Assembly: GCF_009208075.1 (NCBI RefSeq)
Contig: NZ_WFKJ01000001.1
Span: 62,001 to 126,000 of the forward strand
Reading direction: 5' to 3'
Length of the DNA: 64,000 nucleotides
DNA from: Poseidonibacter ostreae
GTDB taxonomy: Bacteria > Campylobacterota > Campylobacteria > Campylobacterales > Arcobacteraceae
Of this stretch, positions 25,726 through 34,770 are shown piece by piece; within the stretch, counting starts at the first letter, position 1; every line of letters begins with the position of its first letter. Made by a program: the position numbers and the translations under genes. Under the pieces are notes generated by a model. It was not told where the DNA came from. It saw only the letters and a list, made by a program, of their open reading frames with translations, and did not search any database.

Positions 25726-26316
25726 CTATGAGTATTTATAATATGATAAAGAACTCTTCCCAAACTTTTTAGTCTTAGATAAAGAAAATTTACCAAGTGT
25801 TTGTGGAATCTCTAAAGTTGATACATGTTCAACAATAATCATAAAAATATTTTCATTTTCTATTTCTTCAATCATTTTAAATGACTTTTGATAAATATCT
25901 TCCATTCCATCTCTGTAATCAAATGGTGGGTCAATATATAAAATCACTTCATCATTTGAGTTTTTTACTGATGAAAGAATATTTGGTGTTTGTACAAAAG
26001 TATCACCTAATTGTGTTTCACACTTGTTCATATCAATAGCTTTACAGTTTTTAATAAGAATGCTATATGAATTTTTATTTAATTCTACAAAATATGCTCT
26101 TTTAGCATCTCTTGAAATCGCTTCAAGTCCAATAGAACCTGAACCTGCAAAAGATTCAATAAAAATCTTATCAATTATATCAAATTGTAAAACATTAAAT
26201 AGTGATTCTTTAAGTCTTGACTTTGAACTTCTTGTAACTTCTAGTGAAGGTAAAGATATAGTTTTACCTTTATATTTACCTGCTATTATTTTTGTTGTTG
26301 GTGTATTAACTTTCAT
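25726..26316 (-). CDS. rsmD: 16S rRNA (guanine(966)-N(2))-methyltransferase RsmD
   Basis: 196 residues. The family start AGKYKGKTISLP, the SRLKESLFNVLQ block, the SAM site ESFAGSGSIGLEAISR (about 54-69) and the catalytic DPPFDYRDG (near 129) identify RsmD, which methylates G966 of 16S rRNA. It lies 23 bp after rny and 18 bp before the permease gene, in the fthC-rny-rsmD operon. Confidence 0.93.
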   Translation of the reverse strand: MKVNTPTTKIIAGKYKGKTISLPSLEVTRSSKSRLKESLFNVLQFDIIDKIFIESFAGSGSIGLEAISRDAKRAYFVELNKNSYSILIKNCKAIDMNKCETQLGDTFVQTPNILSSVKNSNDEVILYIDPPFDYRDGMEDIYQKSFKMIEEIENENIFMIIVEHVSTLEIPQTLGKFSLSKTKKFGKSSLSYYKYS

Positions 26317-26339
26317 TTTTCTCTTATATCTTTTATTTT

Positions 26340-27890
26340 TTATCTAGCGTATGATAAAGCTCGTAATTCTCTGATTACATTAACTTTAATCTCACCTGGA
26401 TATTGAACTTTTTCTTCAATCTCTTTTGCAATTTCAGTTGCTAATATAACTGCCTCATCATCATTTACTAATTCAGCTTTAACTATTACTCTAACTTCTC
26501 GACCTGCGTTAATTGCATAAGCATTTAACACACCTGGTTTAGCTGTTGAAATATTTTCAACCTCTTCTACTCTTTTTAAGAAGCTTTCTAATACTTCTCT
26601 TCTTGCACCTGGTCGTGCCGCACTTAATGCATCTGCTGCACAAACTGCTGCTGATTCAACATTTATAGGCTCTTCATGTCCATGATGTGCATAAATTGCA
26701 TTTATAACAGTATCAGGTTCTTCATATCTTCTACAAATATCTGCACCTAAATCGACATGAGATCCTGGCATTTCATGAGTTAAAGCTTTACCAATATCAT
26801 GTAATAATCCAGCACGTCGTGCTAAAATCGCATCTCCACCCATTTGTGATGCTAATAATCCAGCTAAATGAGAAACTTCTAAAGTATGTGCTAATGCATT
26901 TTGACCATAAGAAGCTCTATATCTTAGACGTCCTACAAGTTTTATAAGCTCAGAATGCATAGTTTTAATTCCAAGTTCATGAATTACATCTTCACCCTCT
27001 TTTTGAATGTTATTATCAAATTCAGTTTTTACTTTTGAATAAACTTCTTCAATTCTAGCAGGTTGGATTCTTCCATCTTCTAATAAAACTTCAATTGTTT
27101 TAGTAGCAATTGCACGTCTATAAAGATTAAAAGAAGAGATAGTAATAGTATTTGGAGTATCATCAATAATAACATCAACACCTAATAACATCTCAAGAGC
27201 TTTAATATTTCGCCCCTCTTTACCAATAATTTTTCCCTTTGTTTCATCATCTTTAATAGGTAAATTATTAATAAGTCTCTCAGCTGCAAACTCACCTGCA
27301 TATCTAGTAACTGCATGTGAAAGCATATTATTAATCTCATTTTTTGTATTTGCTTCTGCGATTTTATATTTTTTTCTAAAAATAGAAGAAATTTGAGCTC
27401 TTGAGTCTTCTTTTACTTTTTCAAGCATTAGCTCTTTTGCTTCTTCAACTGTAAGACCACAGCCATTTTCAAGAATTTTAATTGCTTCTTGTGTTTTTAA
27501 TTCATAACTCTTTTTTTGTTTTTCTAAACCATCTTTAATTGTAGTGATTTTTTTGTTTTTTTCTACAATCTCTTCTTTTTCAGATTTAATTATTCTTAAT
27601 TCTGATTCAAGATGTTCGTTTAATTCTCTCTCTTTTTTTTCAATCTTAGAAAGCATAGTGTCATATTCACGTCTTGCATTTTTGAACTCTCTATCACAAT
27701 CAATTTTTGCTTTTAATTGAGAATCTTTTAAAGAAACTTCTGCCTCATGCTCTATAACTTTTGCTTTTGCCTTTGCTTGTTCAATAAAAACTTGAAACTT
27801 AGCCTTATCAATTTTTCTAACTACTATTGTACTAATAATTGCAGTAATAATTGCAACTAGTACACATCCAATAATATATTCCATATTCAA
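26340..27890 (-). CDS. rny: Ribonuclease Y
   Basis: 516 residues with the full RNase Y layout: one N-terminal membrane helix (about 5-25), a long coiled coil (about 30-190), a KH domain (IIGKEGRNIKALE near 220) and an HD domain with the metal motif HDIGKA near 365 (GLLHDIGKALTHE). It is an endoribonuclease that starts mRNA decay at the membrane. It is 4 bp downstream of the folate enzyme gene and 23 bp upstream of rsmD. Campylobacter carries the same pair next to ftsY, as I recall. Confidence 0.96.
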   Translation of the reverse strand: MNMEYIIGCVLVAIITAIISTIVVRKIDKAKFQVFIEQAKAKAKVIEHEAEVSLKDSQLKAKIDCDREFKNARREYDTMLSKIEKKERELNEHLESELRIIKSEKEEIVEKNKKITTIKDGLEKQKKSYELKTQEAIKILENGCGLTVEEAKELMLEKVKEDSRAQISSIFRKKYKIAEANTKNEINNMLSHAVTRYAGEFAAERLINNLPIKDDETKGKIIGKEGRNIKALEMLLGVDVIIDDTPNTITISSFNLYRRAIATKTIEVLLEDGRIQPARIEEVYSKVKTEFDNNIQKEGEDVIHELGIKTMHSELIKLVGRLRYRASYGQNALAHTLEVSHLAGLLASQMGGDAILARRAGLLHDIGKALTHEMPGSHVDLGADICRRYEEPDTVINAIYAHHGHEEPINVESAAVCAADALSAARPGARREVLESFLKRVEEVENISTAKPGVLNAYAINAGREVRVIVKAELVNDDEAVILATEIAKEIEEKVQYPGEIKVNVIRELRALSYAR

Positions 27891-27894
27891 AACC

Positions 27895-28428
27895 TTAATT
27901 AGTTATTATATAATCTGCTTGAATATCGTAACTTTCAGATAAAATTTTGTCGCTTTGACAAAGTATTAATTGTGTAAAAACTAGTGTTGGTTTATAAGAT
28001 ATTCTGTCAAAAAACCTATCATACATCCCTTTACCATAGCCTATTCGTTTACCAATAGCGTCTATTCCTACAACAGGTACTATTGCTAAATCAATCTTTT
28101 TAGGTTTTAAAAAAGAGTTATTAGGTTCCTTAATTCCAAACTTCTTTTTTTGTAAAGGTAATCTATACTTGACTATCTTAAAACTGTCACCTTCCATATA
28201 AGGAACATAAACATTTTTGTTTTTTCTTAATTTATTAATTAATGGATTTACATTAACTTCAATACCTAGTGGTATATATAATAAAATATTTTTTGCTTTG
28301 CTTCTATTTATAAAATTTTCTAATTTTTTAATTACAATTTTGTCTTTATAATACTTTGAAGTGACACTTGTAAATTTTAATCTTTTTATACACGATTTTC
28401 TAAAATCACTTTTGTGATTCAATTCCAT
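27895..28428 (-). CDS. 5-formyltetrahydrofolate cyclo-ligase
   Basis: 177 residues. The signature VPVVGIDAIGKRIGYGKGMYDRFFDR and the early RKSCIKRL motif identify the family, which converts 5-formyl-THF to 5,10-methenyl-THF with ATP. The sequence is very Lys-rich and slightly short compared with typical members, but the nucleotide and folate-binding parts are present. It is the first gene of the rny operon and is divergent from the TlpA-like gene at 28490, with a compact shared promoter region. Confidence 0.88.
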   Translation of the reverse strand: MELNHKSDFRKSCIKRLKFTSVTSKYYKDKIVIKKLENFINRSKAKNILLYIPLGIEVNVNPLINKLRKNKNVYVPYMEGDSFKIVKYRLPLQKKKFGIKEPNNSFLKPKKIDLAIVPVVGIDAIGKRIGYGKGMYDRFFDRISYKPTLVFTQLILCQSDKILSESYDIQADYIITN

Positions 28429-28489
28429 TTTTAAGCCTCACTTGGGTAAAATTCCTACCCAACAAATAATTTTACCAAAAGGAATTAAA

Positions 28490-29050
28490 ATGCAGTTTAA
28501 AACATTAGCATTTTTGTCAATATTATCAATTTTAGTACTAAGTGGATGTGATTCAAAGACAGAAAATGAAAGTTCTAATAAAGCAGAGAAAAAAGAAGTA
28601 GTAGTTAAAAAAACAAACTTTATATTAAAGACAACAGATAATCTAGATTTAAATGTAAAAGTTGATGGTGATAAAATAATCTTTAAAGATTATCCTGAAA
28701 AATTAGTATTATTAAACTTTTTTGCAACTTGGTGTCCACCATGTAAAGCAGAGATTCCAAACCTTATTGAGCTACAAAATAAATATGCAAATGATTTTAA
28801 AGTTGTATCAGTTTTACTAGAAGATAATAAATCAAATGAAGATATTATTGAATTTATAAATGAATATAAAATCAATTATGCTGTTACAAATGGAAAACAA
28901 AACTTCCTTTTATCAGAAGCATTAGGTGAAATCAAATCTATTCCAACTATGTTCTTATTAGATAAAGAATCAAAAATCTTCCAAAAATATGTAGGCATAG
29001 TTCCTGTTGAAATGATGGAAATTGATATTAAAAAACTTTTAGAAAAATAG
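28490..29050 (+). CDS. TlpA-like thiol:disulfide oxidoreductase, lipoprotein
   Basis: 186 residues from ATG 28490, chosen because it has an AAGGA ribosome site and gives a clean lipoprotein signal (VLSGC, Cys near 18); the frame stays open 16 codons upstream but without these. The thioredoxin fold has the active site WCPPC and the cis-Pro loop SIPTMFLLD. Such proteins reduce disulfides in the periplasm, for example during cytochrome c maturation. It sits 8 bp before ftsY, an order I also recall from Campylobacter. Confidence 0.92.
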   Translation: MQFKTLAFLSILSILVLSGCDSKTENESSNKAEKKEVVVKKTNFILKTTDNLDLNVKVDGDKIIFKDYPEKLVLLNFFATWCPPCKAEIPNLIELQNKYANDFKVVSVLLEDNKSNEDIIEFINEYKINYAVTNGKQNFLLSEALGEIKSIPTMFLLDKESKIFQKYVGIVPVEMMEIDIKKLLEK

Positions 29051-29058
29051 AGGTATAA

Positions 29059-30177
29059 ATGTTTAGTTTTTTTAAAAAGAAAAAAGTTGAAAAAGAAGAG
29101 CCTAAAGAAGAGCTTGTAGTAAAAGAAGAAATTCCAAAAGAGAGTGAAGAAAAAGCTCAAGAGTCAATTGAAGAAACTATTGCTGAAAAAGTTGAAGAGA
29201 TTGCAGTTCAAGAAGAAAAGATAGAAGAAGTTATTGAAGAAAAACTTGAAGAAGTTCAAGAAGTAATAGCTCCACAAAAAGAACCTAAAGAAGAGAAAAA
29301 AGGCTTTTTCTCAAGAGCTTTAGAAAAAACATTTGGAACTATTAAAACAGTAATTCCAACAAAAAAAGAAAAAATTGCTTTTGATGATATTGAAGAGATG
29401 CTTATTGAAGCAGATATGGAATATGAAATTATTGAAAAAGCAATGGACGGATTACCTGAAGAGATTACAAGAAAACAGTTAAGACACAGACTTGTAATGC
29501 TTTTTGAACACGCACCAGAAGTTGATTTAAACAATTTGCCAAAACCTTTTGTAAGATTAATCATAGGTGTTAATGGAGCTGGAAAAACTACAACTATTGC
29601 AAAATTAGCAAATAGATCAAAAAAAGAGGGGAAATCTGTAATCTTAGGAGCAGGTGATACTTTTAGAGCAGCAGCAATTGAACAGCTTTCAACTTGGGCA
29701 GATAAATTAGATGTTCCTATTATAAAAACAAAACAAGGTCATGATTCAAGTGCAGTAGCCTATGATACTATTTCTTCAGCAATTGCTAGAAATATTGATA
29801 ATGTTATTATTGATACAGCAGGAAGACTACAAACACAAAAAAATCTTAATAATGAACTTATTAAAATTGTAAAAGTTTGTAATAAAGCACAAGAAAATGC
29901 ACCACATCAAAAACTTATGATTTTAGACGGAACTCAAGGAAATACAGCGATTGCTCAAGCTAAAGCATTTAATGAAATGGTTGGTATTGATGGAATTATT
30001 GTAACTAAACTTGATGGTACTGCAAAAGGTGGAGCATTGTTCTCTATTTCAAATCAACTTGAACTTCCAATATTCTTTGTAGGAGTTGGTGAAAAGCAAG
30101 ATGATTTAATCGAATTTTCACCTGATAATTTTGTAGATTCATTACTTGATGAAATTTATATAGAAGAAGAAAAATAG
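29059..30177 (+). CDS. ftsY: Signal recognition particle receptor FtsY
   Basis: 372 residues. An acidic, Glu/Lys-rich N-terminal A domain (1-75) precedes the NG domain. GTPase motifs are GVNGAGKTTTIAKLA (near 173), DTFRAAA, DTAGR and TKLDGTAKGG. FtsY receives ribosome-nascent chain-SRP complexes at the inner membrane. It is 8 bp downstream of the TlpA-like gene. A long AT-rich hairpin follows at 30193-30230. Confidence 0.97.
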   Translation: MFSFFKKKKVEKEEPKEELVVKEEIPKESEEKAQESIEETIAEKVEEIAVQEEKIEEVIEEKLEEVQEVIAPQKEPKEEKKGFFSRALEKTFGTIKTVIPTKKEKIAFDDIEEMLIEADMEYEIIEKAMDGLPEEITRKQLRHRLVMLFEHAPEVDLNNLPKPFVRLIIGVNGAGKTTTIAKLANRSKKEGKSVILGAGDTFRAAAIEQLSTWADKLDVPIIKTKQGHDSSAVAYDTISSAIARNIDNVIIDTAGRLQTQKNLNNELIKIVKVCNKAQENAPHQKLMILDGTQGNTAIAQAKAFNEMVGIDGIIVTKLDGTAKGGALFSISNQLELPIFFVGVGEKQDDLIEFSPDNFVDSLLDEIYIEEEK

Positions 30178-30192
30178 TTATTCTAAAAATAA

Positions 30193-30230
30193 ATATAGAT
30201 ATTATTTAAATTAATATTTAATATCTATAT
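30193..30230 (+). terminator. AT-rich hairpin downstream of ftsY
   Basis: ATATAGATATTA (30193-30204) and TAATATCTATAT (30219-30230) form a perfect 12-bp stem with a 14-base loop, 16 bp after the ftsY stop. The stem has only one G-C pair and no clean T run follows, so terminator function is plausible rather than clear. Confidence 0.4.
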
Positions 30231-30296
30231 ATTATATATCAATACTTTTAAATATTATTAAATTAAAAAAGTGTATACTCTATTAAGGATTATACT

Positions 30297-31241
30297 ATGA
30301 AAACATCTATTATAATTACAAGTATTTTTTTTACACTTACAGCTTATTCACAAAGTTTATCTCTTTACCTTGAAAATGATGTTATAGATAAAGAAGACAA
30401 ACACTATACAAATGGAACTTCTATTGTATATGTAAGTAATTCATATGAAAATAGTTTTATTAATAAAATTCCAACACCTTTTTCTCAAACTAAAAATGCA
30501 AATTTTGGATTAGCTTTTAGTAGATTGACTTTTACGCCAAGTACTATAAAACAAAAGAATAAAATAGTTGGTGACTTGCCATATGCAGGTATTGTAAATT
30601 TAGATTTTTTTATTTATAAATGGAATGAATCTTTTTTTCATAAGTATATGTTAACTTTAGGAATGGTTGGAAAGAGTACTAAAAGTGAGCAGTTTCAAAA
30701 AGCCTTTCATAATATTACAGGGAATACCCAACCCAAAGGATGGGATAATCAACTAAAAGATGATTTTTTATATAATTTTTCTTATAATTTTGGACATAAA
30801 TCTTATAAAAAAACCTTTGACTATGGGAAACTAGATATAAATAATAGTTTTAGAATTGATTTAGGAAACTATAATCGTGCGGTAAATATAAGCTCTATGA
30901 TTAGATATGGAAAAGGATACCCTGATAACTTTAATACAGTAGGAAGACTTATAGGTTCAAATGAAAATAAACAATTAAATATTAAAAGAAAAAACAGTAA
31001 AGATATAAATTGGTCTATATCTTATGGTTTAGCTTATACATATACTGATTTTTTTTACGTAAATGATTATGATAAGTCTTATAATCTTGAAAAAATCAAA
31101 GGAACATTAAGTCAAATAATTTCTCTTGATAGCTATTTTCAAGATTATATAATATCATTTAATTATAAAACTAATAAATCTCTATTTATAAAAAATGATA
31201 ATTCAAATTGGGCTGGAATATCTTTAGTATATTTATTCTAA
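30297..31241 (+). CDS. LpxR-type lipid A 3'-O-deacylase (DUF2219)
   Basis: 314 residues: signal peptide (about 1-20, AYSQS), then an outer-membrane barrel. Family motifs are LYLENDVID followed by HYTNG, GDLPYAGIV, and QKAFHNITGNTQPKGWDNQLKDD; the Asn-Asp pair near the start and the His in AFHN match the catalytic residues known for Salmonella LpxR. The last residues LVYLF fit a barrel end. LpxR removes the 3'-acyloxyacyl chain of lipid A. It is a single gene whose 3' end overlaps the convergent esterase gene by 9 bp. Confidence 0.85.
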   Translation: MKTSIIITSIFFTLTAYSQSLSLYLENDVIDKEDKHYTNGTSIVYVSNSYENSFINKIPTPFSQTKNANFGLAFSRLTFTPSTIKQKNKIVGDLPYAGIVNLDFFIYKWNESFFHKYMLTLGMVGKSTKSEQFQKAFHNITGNTQPKGWDNQLKDDFLYNFSYNFGHKSYKKTFDYGKLDINNSFRIDLGNYNRAVNISSMIRYGKGYPDNFNTVGRLIGSNENKQLNIKRKNSKDINWSISYGLAYTYTDFFYVNDYDKSYNLEKIKGTLSQIISLDSYFQDYIISFNYKTNKSLFIKNDNSNWAGISLVYLF

Positions 31242-31799
31242 AAAAGTAGAAACTTTTCTAAAATATCTTTCAATATCTTCAAAAGAGTGACTTCCACCAT
31301 CTTCTATAATAAGCTCTGTTTCTTCTAATTTATCAGCAGCTTCATTATAATCCAATACCTCATCATCTGTTTGTAAAAGTGTTAAAATATTACTAGGATT
31401 CTTAAGCATTACAACTTCAAAGTTTCTTAGAGATTGCACATGAGAATGATTAAATTCAAATTTTGAATTATCGTAATAATTTATAGCCATCTCTTCTTCA
31501 TCTTTTCTATAGCTTTCTAAAGTAATCCAGGGAATTACAGCAGGGTTTATTAATACAGCTTTTAAATCATACTTATTTGCAAGAAAAAGGGCATAAAATC
31601 CACCAAGTGATGAACCTATTAAAGATACTTTTATTCCACGATTTATAAAAGCTTCAATTATTTGCTCTAAAGTTGCTATTGCTAAAGCAGGAATTGTTGG
31701 CAGAGTTGGAGTTATCATTTCTTCTTCAAAATATTCTAAAAACTTTTGTGCTTTAACACCAAAGCCTGCACTTGCAAATCCATGTATATATATAATCAT
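31233..31799 (-). CDS. YqiA-like alpha/beta-hydrolase (esterase)
   Basis: 188 residues. IYIHGFASAGFGVKAQKF opens the fold, the nucleophile elbow is GSSLGGFYA (Ser near 64), and the late DDEVLDY and GGSHSFEDIERY give the acid and His of the triad. The family includes E. coli YqiA and YcfP. Substrates are short acyl esters in vitro; the cell role is unclear. It overlaps the DUF3095 gene by 4 bp, and its 3' end overlaps the LpxR-like gene on the other strand. Confidence 0.9.
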   Translation of the reverse strand: MIIYIHGFASAGFGVKAQKFLEYFEEEMITPTLPTIPALAIATLEQIIEAFINRGIKVSLIGSSLGGFYALFLANKYDLKAVLINPAVIPWITLESYRKDEEEMAINYYDNSKFEFNHSHVQSLRNFEVVMLKNPSNILTLLQTDDEVLDYNEAADKLEETELIIEDGGSHSFEDIERYFRKVSTFLE

Positions 31800-32929
31800 T
31801 TTTGTCCTTTTAAACTATTTTTCAAATTTTTCGCTGCACTTGCATATCCACCATTTGAACCATCAACAAAATGTATATGTTTCCCATGTCTTTGAAAAAT
31901 AAGACATGTCATTAAAGATGAATCTGACTTATGCAAACCATATTGTAAATTTTTATTTTTTGATTCATCTTCTAAATAAGTTTCAAGCTTTTTTGTTTGT
32001 TCAAAACTAGTTGCAACTACCATTCGTAGCATATCATCAAATTTTTCAGTATCTGCAGTTTTTATTATTTTATCTTTATAATTACCCCATAATGATACTT
32101 TATTTTTTATTAAATAAGCACCTAATGCATTAATTAACTTAAATTTTAAACTTATCAAATGTTTTATAATATAACTTTTAGAATAAATAGAAGCTTCTAC
32201 ATTTAATTCTTTACTTTTAAAACTTAGTTTTAAATTTTCATCTATAATTGGATGTCTAAGAGTATTATTACCTAAAATTTCATCTAAGTCTCTTAATATT
32301 TTTTCATAATGACTTTCATCAAAAGCTTTAATAATTATAGAAAGATTCTCTTCTTTTGGAGTTTTTATAGCTTTCCATCTACACTCTAAGCCACTTATAT
32401 CAAGCTTAAAAGTATCATCAACTTTTTCTTTTATTAGATATTCATCACTTGATTTTAAAAGCTCATCACATAACTCTAAGCCTCCACCTTTGATTAAAGC
32501 TTGAGTATAATCTTTTGAAACTTTATATTTAGTAATTAAAATTTGCTTATGTCTTTTAATAATCTCTTCAATAGAAATAATACCAACTCGTAAATTTAAA
32601 GAATAAGACTCTTTAGCAATTTTTTTTACAGCAAGCAGTGCTTGTGCAGTTTGATTGTATATTGATTTAGGAATTAATAAAAAAGAACCATCACCTCCAA
32701 ACACAAAAGGTATATCCAAACTCTTCTTGATATTTAAAATAGAGATAATACTCAAAGCTCCAACCATATTTACTTCTTTATACTTTCCTGCCTCAATTGC
32801 CTTAGTTGATCCTATTACATCAGAAACAACAACAAACCAATCTTTAGGAGCACTTTCATAAAACTCATTGTTTGATAAAGAGTATAAATCATCTATTTGC
32901 TTTAAATTTAAATAAAAATCTTCATTCAT
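31796..32929 (-). CDS. DUF3095 family protein
   Basis: 377 residues. The start of the family pattern is DWFVVVSDVIGSTKAIEAGKYKEVNMVGA, then VFGGDGSFLLIP, and later RMVVATSFEQTKKLE. The VSDVIGST and GGDG segments recall class III nucleotidyl cyclase folds (metal Asp in both), so nucleotide cyclase activity is conceivable but is my inference; the family is officially uncharacterised. It lies between the RNase H-like gene (8 bp overlap) and the esterase gene (4 bp overlap), so the three are translationally coupled. Confidence 0.88.
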   Translation of the reverse strand: MNEDFYLNLKQIDDLYSLSNNEFYESAPKDWFVVVSDVIGSTKAIEAGKYKEVNMVGALSIISILNIKKSLDIPFVFGGDGSFLLIPKSIYNQTAQALLAVKKIAKESYSLNLRVGIISIEEIIKRHKQILITKYKVSKDYTQALIKGGGLELCDELLKSSDEYLIKEKVDDTFKLDISGLECRWKAIKTPKEENLSIIIKAFDESHYEKILRDLDEILGNNTLRHPIIDENLKLSFKSKELNVEASIYSKSYIIKHLISLKFKLINALGAYLIKNKVSLWGNYKDKIIKTADTEKFDDMLRMVVATSFEQTKKLETYLEDESKNKNLQYGLHKSDSSLMTCLIFQRHGKHIHFVDGSNGGYASAAKNLKNSLKGQK

Positions 32930-33416
32930 TACAATTTTCTTCTTTTAAATATTCACGTAAAGCTTTTCTTGAAGCTTTATCTACTAAATTAAATAGCTTA
33001 TCAATCTCATCTTTTTCTTTTGTTTTCTTATGACCCTTTACTTTTTTAAAACTACAGTTAGTATTTTCATTTATAGCATCTATTCTTTTATAAAATTTCT
33101 TATAAAGCTCATGGTTTTTAACTATTTTGCCAGTACTTGTATAATAATCATTTAACTCTAATTTTTCTCTTCTTTTCTCTAGCCCAAGTATATTTTGACA
33201 ATCAGTATATATTAGAATTTCATCTTTTTCAAATTTTAAATCATCAAAGGCCCAAAGTAAAACCTCAAGTTCTAATTTAGTTGAAGAAGTCTCTTCAAAC
33301 TTTTTAATTTTTATATTTTGATTTATTAGTTTTTGATTATAAATAAAATAAGCTCCAAAGCCTATTTTTCTTTGTGGATTAACACTTCCATCACAAAATA
33401 ATATTATTTGTTCCAT
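32922..33416 (-). CDS. RNase H-like protein
   Basis: 164 residues from the third of three consecutive ATG codons, chosen because the AAGAGG ribosome site abuts the first one and is 6 bases from the third (33416). The RNase H fold is suggested by FCDGSVNPQ (first Asp), STKLELEVLLWA (Glu), YTDCQNI (second Asp) and LVDKASRKAL (last Asp), so all four metal ligands seem present. The Lys/Glu-rich middle and KKVKGHKKTKE basic loop are unusual. It may cleave RNA of RNA-DNA hybrids. It leads a coupled operon with DUF3095 and the esterase. Confidence 0.8.
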   Translation of the reverse strand: MEQIILFCDGSVNPQRKIGFGAYFIYNQKLINQNIKIKKFEETSSTKLELEVLLWAFDDLKFEKDEILIYTDCQNILGLEKRREKLELNDYYTSTGKIVKNHELYKKFYKRIDAINENTNCSFKKVKGHKKTKEKDEIDKLFNLVDKASRKALREYLKEENCNE

Positions 33417-33454
33417 CATCATCCTCTTTAATGATGAATAATAACATTATTTAA

Positions 33455-34753
33455 CTATTTTTTTCTTTGAAAAGAGTATAAAAATGCTCCAATTGTAAGA
33501 ACAATATACAAGCTAGCTATAAAATAGAGTTGCTCAACTTGTGTTGTATATTCATAATATAAAATCAACACCATTCCTAGAAATAATCCAAACATAGCTA
33601 AAATTGTAAGAAATAAAGAGGATGAAGTTTTTTTGTATATTTTAAAATTTGCATAAGCCATAAGAAGTGAAACTAATAAAAAAGTAACACTACTAAACTC
33701 TAAAATAACTTTTAAATCTCCAAGTAAAATCAATAAAAAAGAGAATACAGCCATAATAATTATTGCCATATATGGAATATTGTTTTTACGTTTACTTAAA
33801 ATTTGAGGGGAATACCCATCTTTAGCAATTACAGACATTTGTCTTGATGCACCAAAAAGTGTACCACTAATTGCACTACTTGTTGCTAATAAAGCTCCAA
33901 GTATTACTAAATCTGTTCCCCAATGTCCTAATATTTTTTCAGCTCCTGATGCTAGAGCATACTCTTCATTTTGAATTATTACATCAAAAGGTATTGATAT
34001 TATTGCACCATAAGAGAGTATAAAATAAATTAGCATTGCTAAAAACAATGATATATATATTGATTTAGGAATATTAATTTCTGGTTTTTCCATTTCATTA
34101 ACGGCATTAATTACAAGTTGGAACCCTTCAAAAGCAACAAATGTTAAAGAAGCTACAAGCAAAATTGAAAAGATATTTAATTCTTCATTATTTTGTATTA
34201 AAACAGGAATTGTTGTATTTGAATTATTTATAAGAACAAATGAGATTATTGTTAAAATCACAAGTTTTGTATAAACCATTATGTCTTCAAGCTTACCCAT
34301 TCCTTTTACACTCCAGATATTTACTAATGTAAAAATCAATATAATAAGACCAGCAACTATTTTTCTAATTATTTCATTATCTGCAAAAGTAAAAGCACTA
34401 ATTGCATAAGAAGAAAAAGTATATGCATATAAAGCTAAAGTACTTATATAACCAAAGATAACCCACCAAGCAATTAAAGATGCAGCTAAGCTTGAGTTTG
34501 GAAATGTTCTTTTAAAAAAAGAGTATGTTGCTCCCTCATCTTTATAAAAGACTGCCAATTTTATATATGAATAAACAGCAAGAAATGCTAAGGCACCTCC
34601 TACAATAAAAGCTAAAGGAGTATAAACACCAATCATAGAAACAGAAATACCTAAAACAGTAAATATTCCACCACCTACCATTCCACCTAAGGCAATGGCC
34701 ACGAGTTCAAGAACTCCTAAATTTTTATCTCTTTTTCTATGAATATGTGACAT
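33455..34753 (-). CDS. APC family amino acid/amine permease
   Basis: 432 residues, about 12 membrane segments. The first helix motif ALGGMVGGGIFTVLG and later FVAFEGFQLVINAVNEMEKPEINIPKS are typical of APC superfamily carriers. The substrate cannot be told. It stands 17 bp downstream of the acyltransferase gene and is probably co-transcribed with the three phospholipid genes, which suggests import of a head-group precursor as one possibility, but this is inference. Confidence 0.9.
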   Translation of the reverse strand: MSHIHRKRDKNLGVLELVAIALGGMVGGGIFTVLGISVSMIGVYTPLAFIVGGALAFLAVYSYIKLAVFYKDEGATYSFFKRTFPNSSLAASLIAWWVIFGYISTLALYAYTFSSYAISAFTFADNEIIRKIVAGLIILIFTLVNIWSVKGMGKLEDIMVYTKLVILTIISFVLINNSNTTIPVLIQNNEELNIFSILLVASLTFVAFEGFQLVINAVNEMEKPEINIPKSIYISLFLAMLIYFILSYGAIISIPFDVIIQNEEYALASGAEKILGHWGTDLVILGALLATSSAISGTLFGASRQMSVIAKDGYSPQILSKRKNNIPYMAIIIMAVFSFLLILLGDLKVILEFSSVTFLLVSLLMAYANFKIYKKTSSSLFLTILAMFGLFLGMVLILYYEYTTQVEQLYFIASLYIVLTIGAFLYSFQRKK

Positions 34754-34770
34754 ATAATTATAATCTTTCT

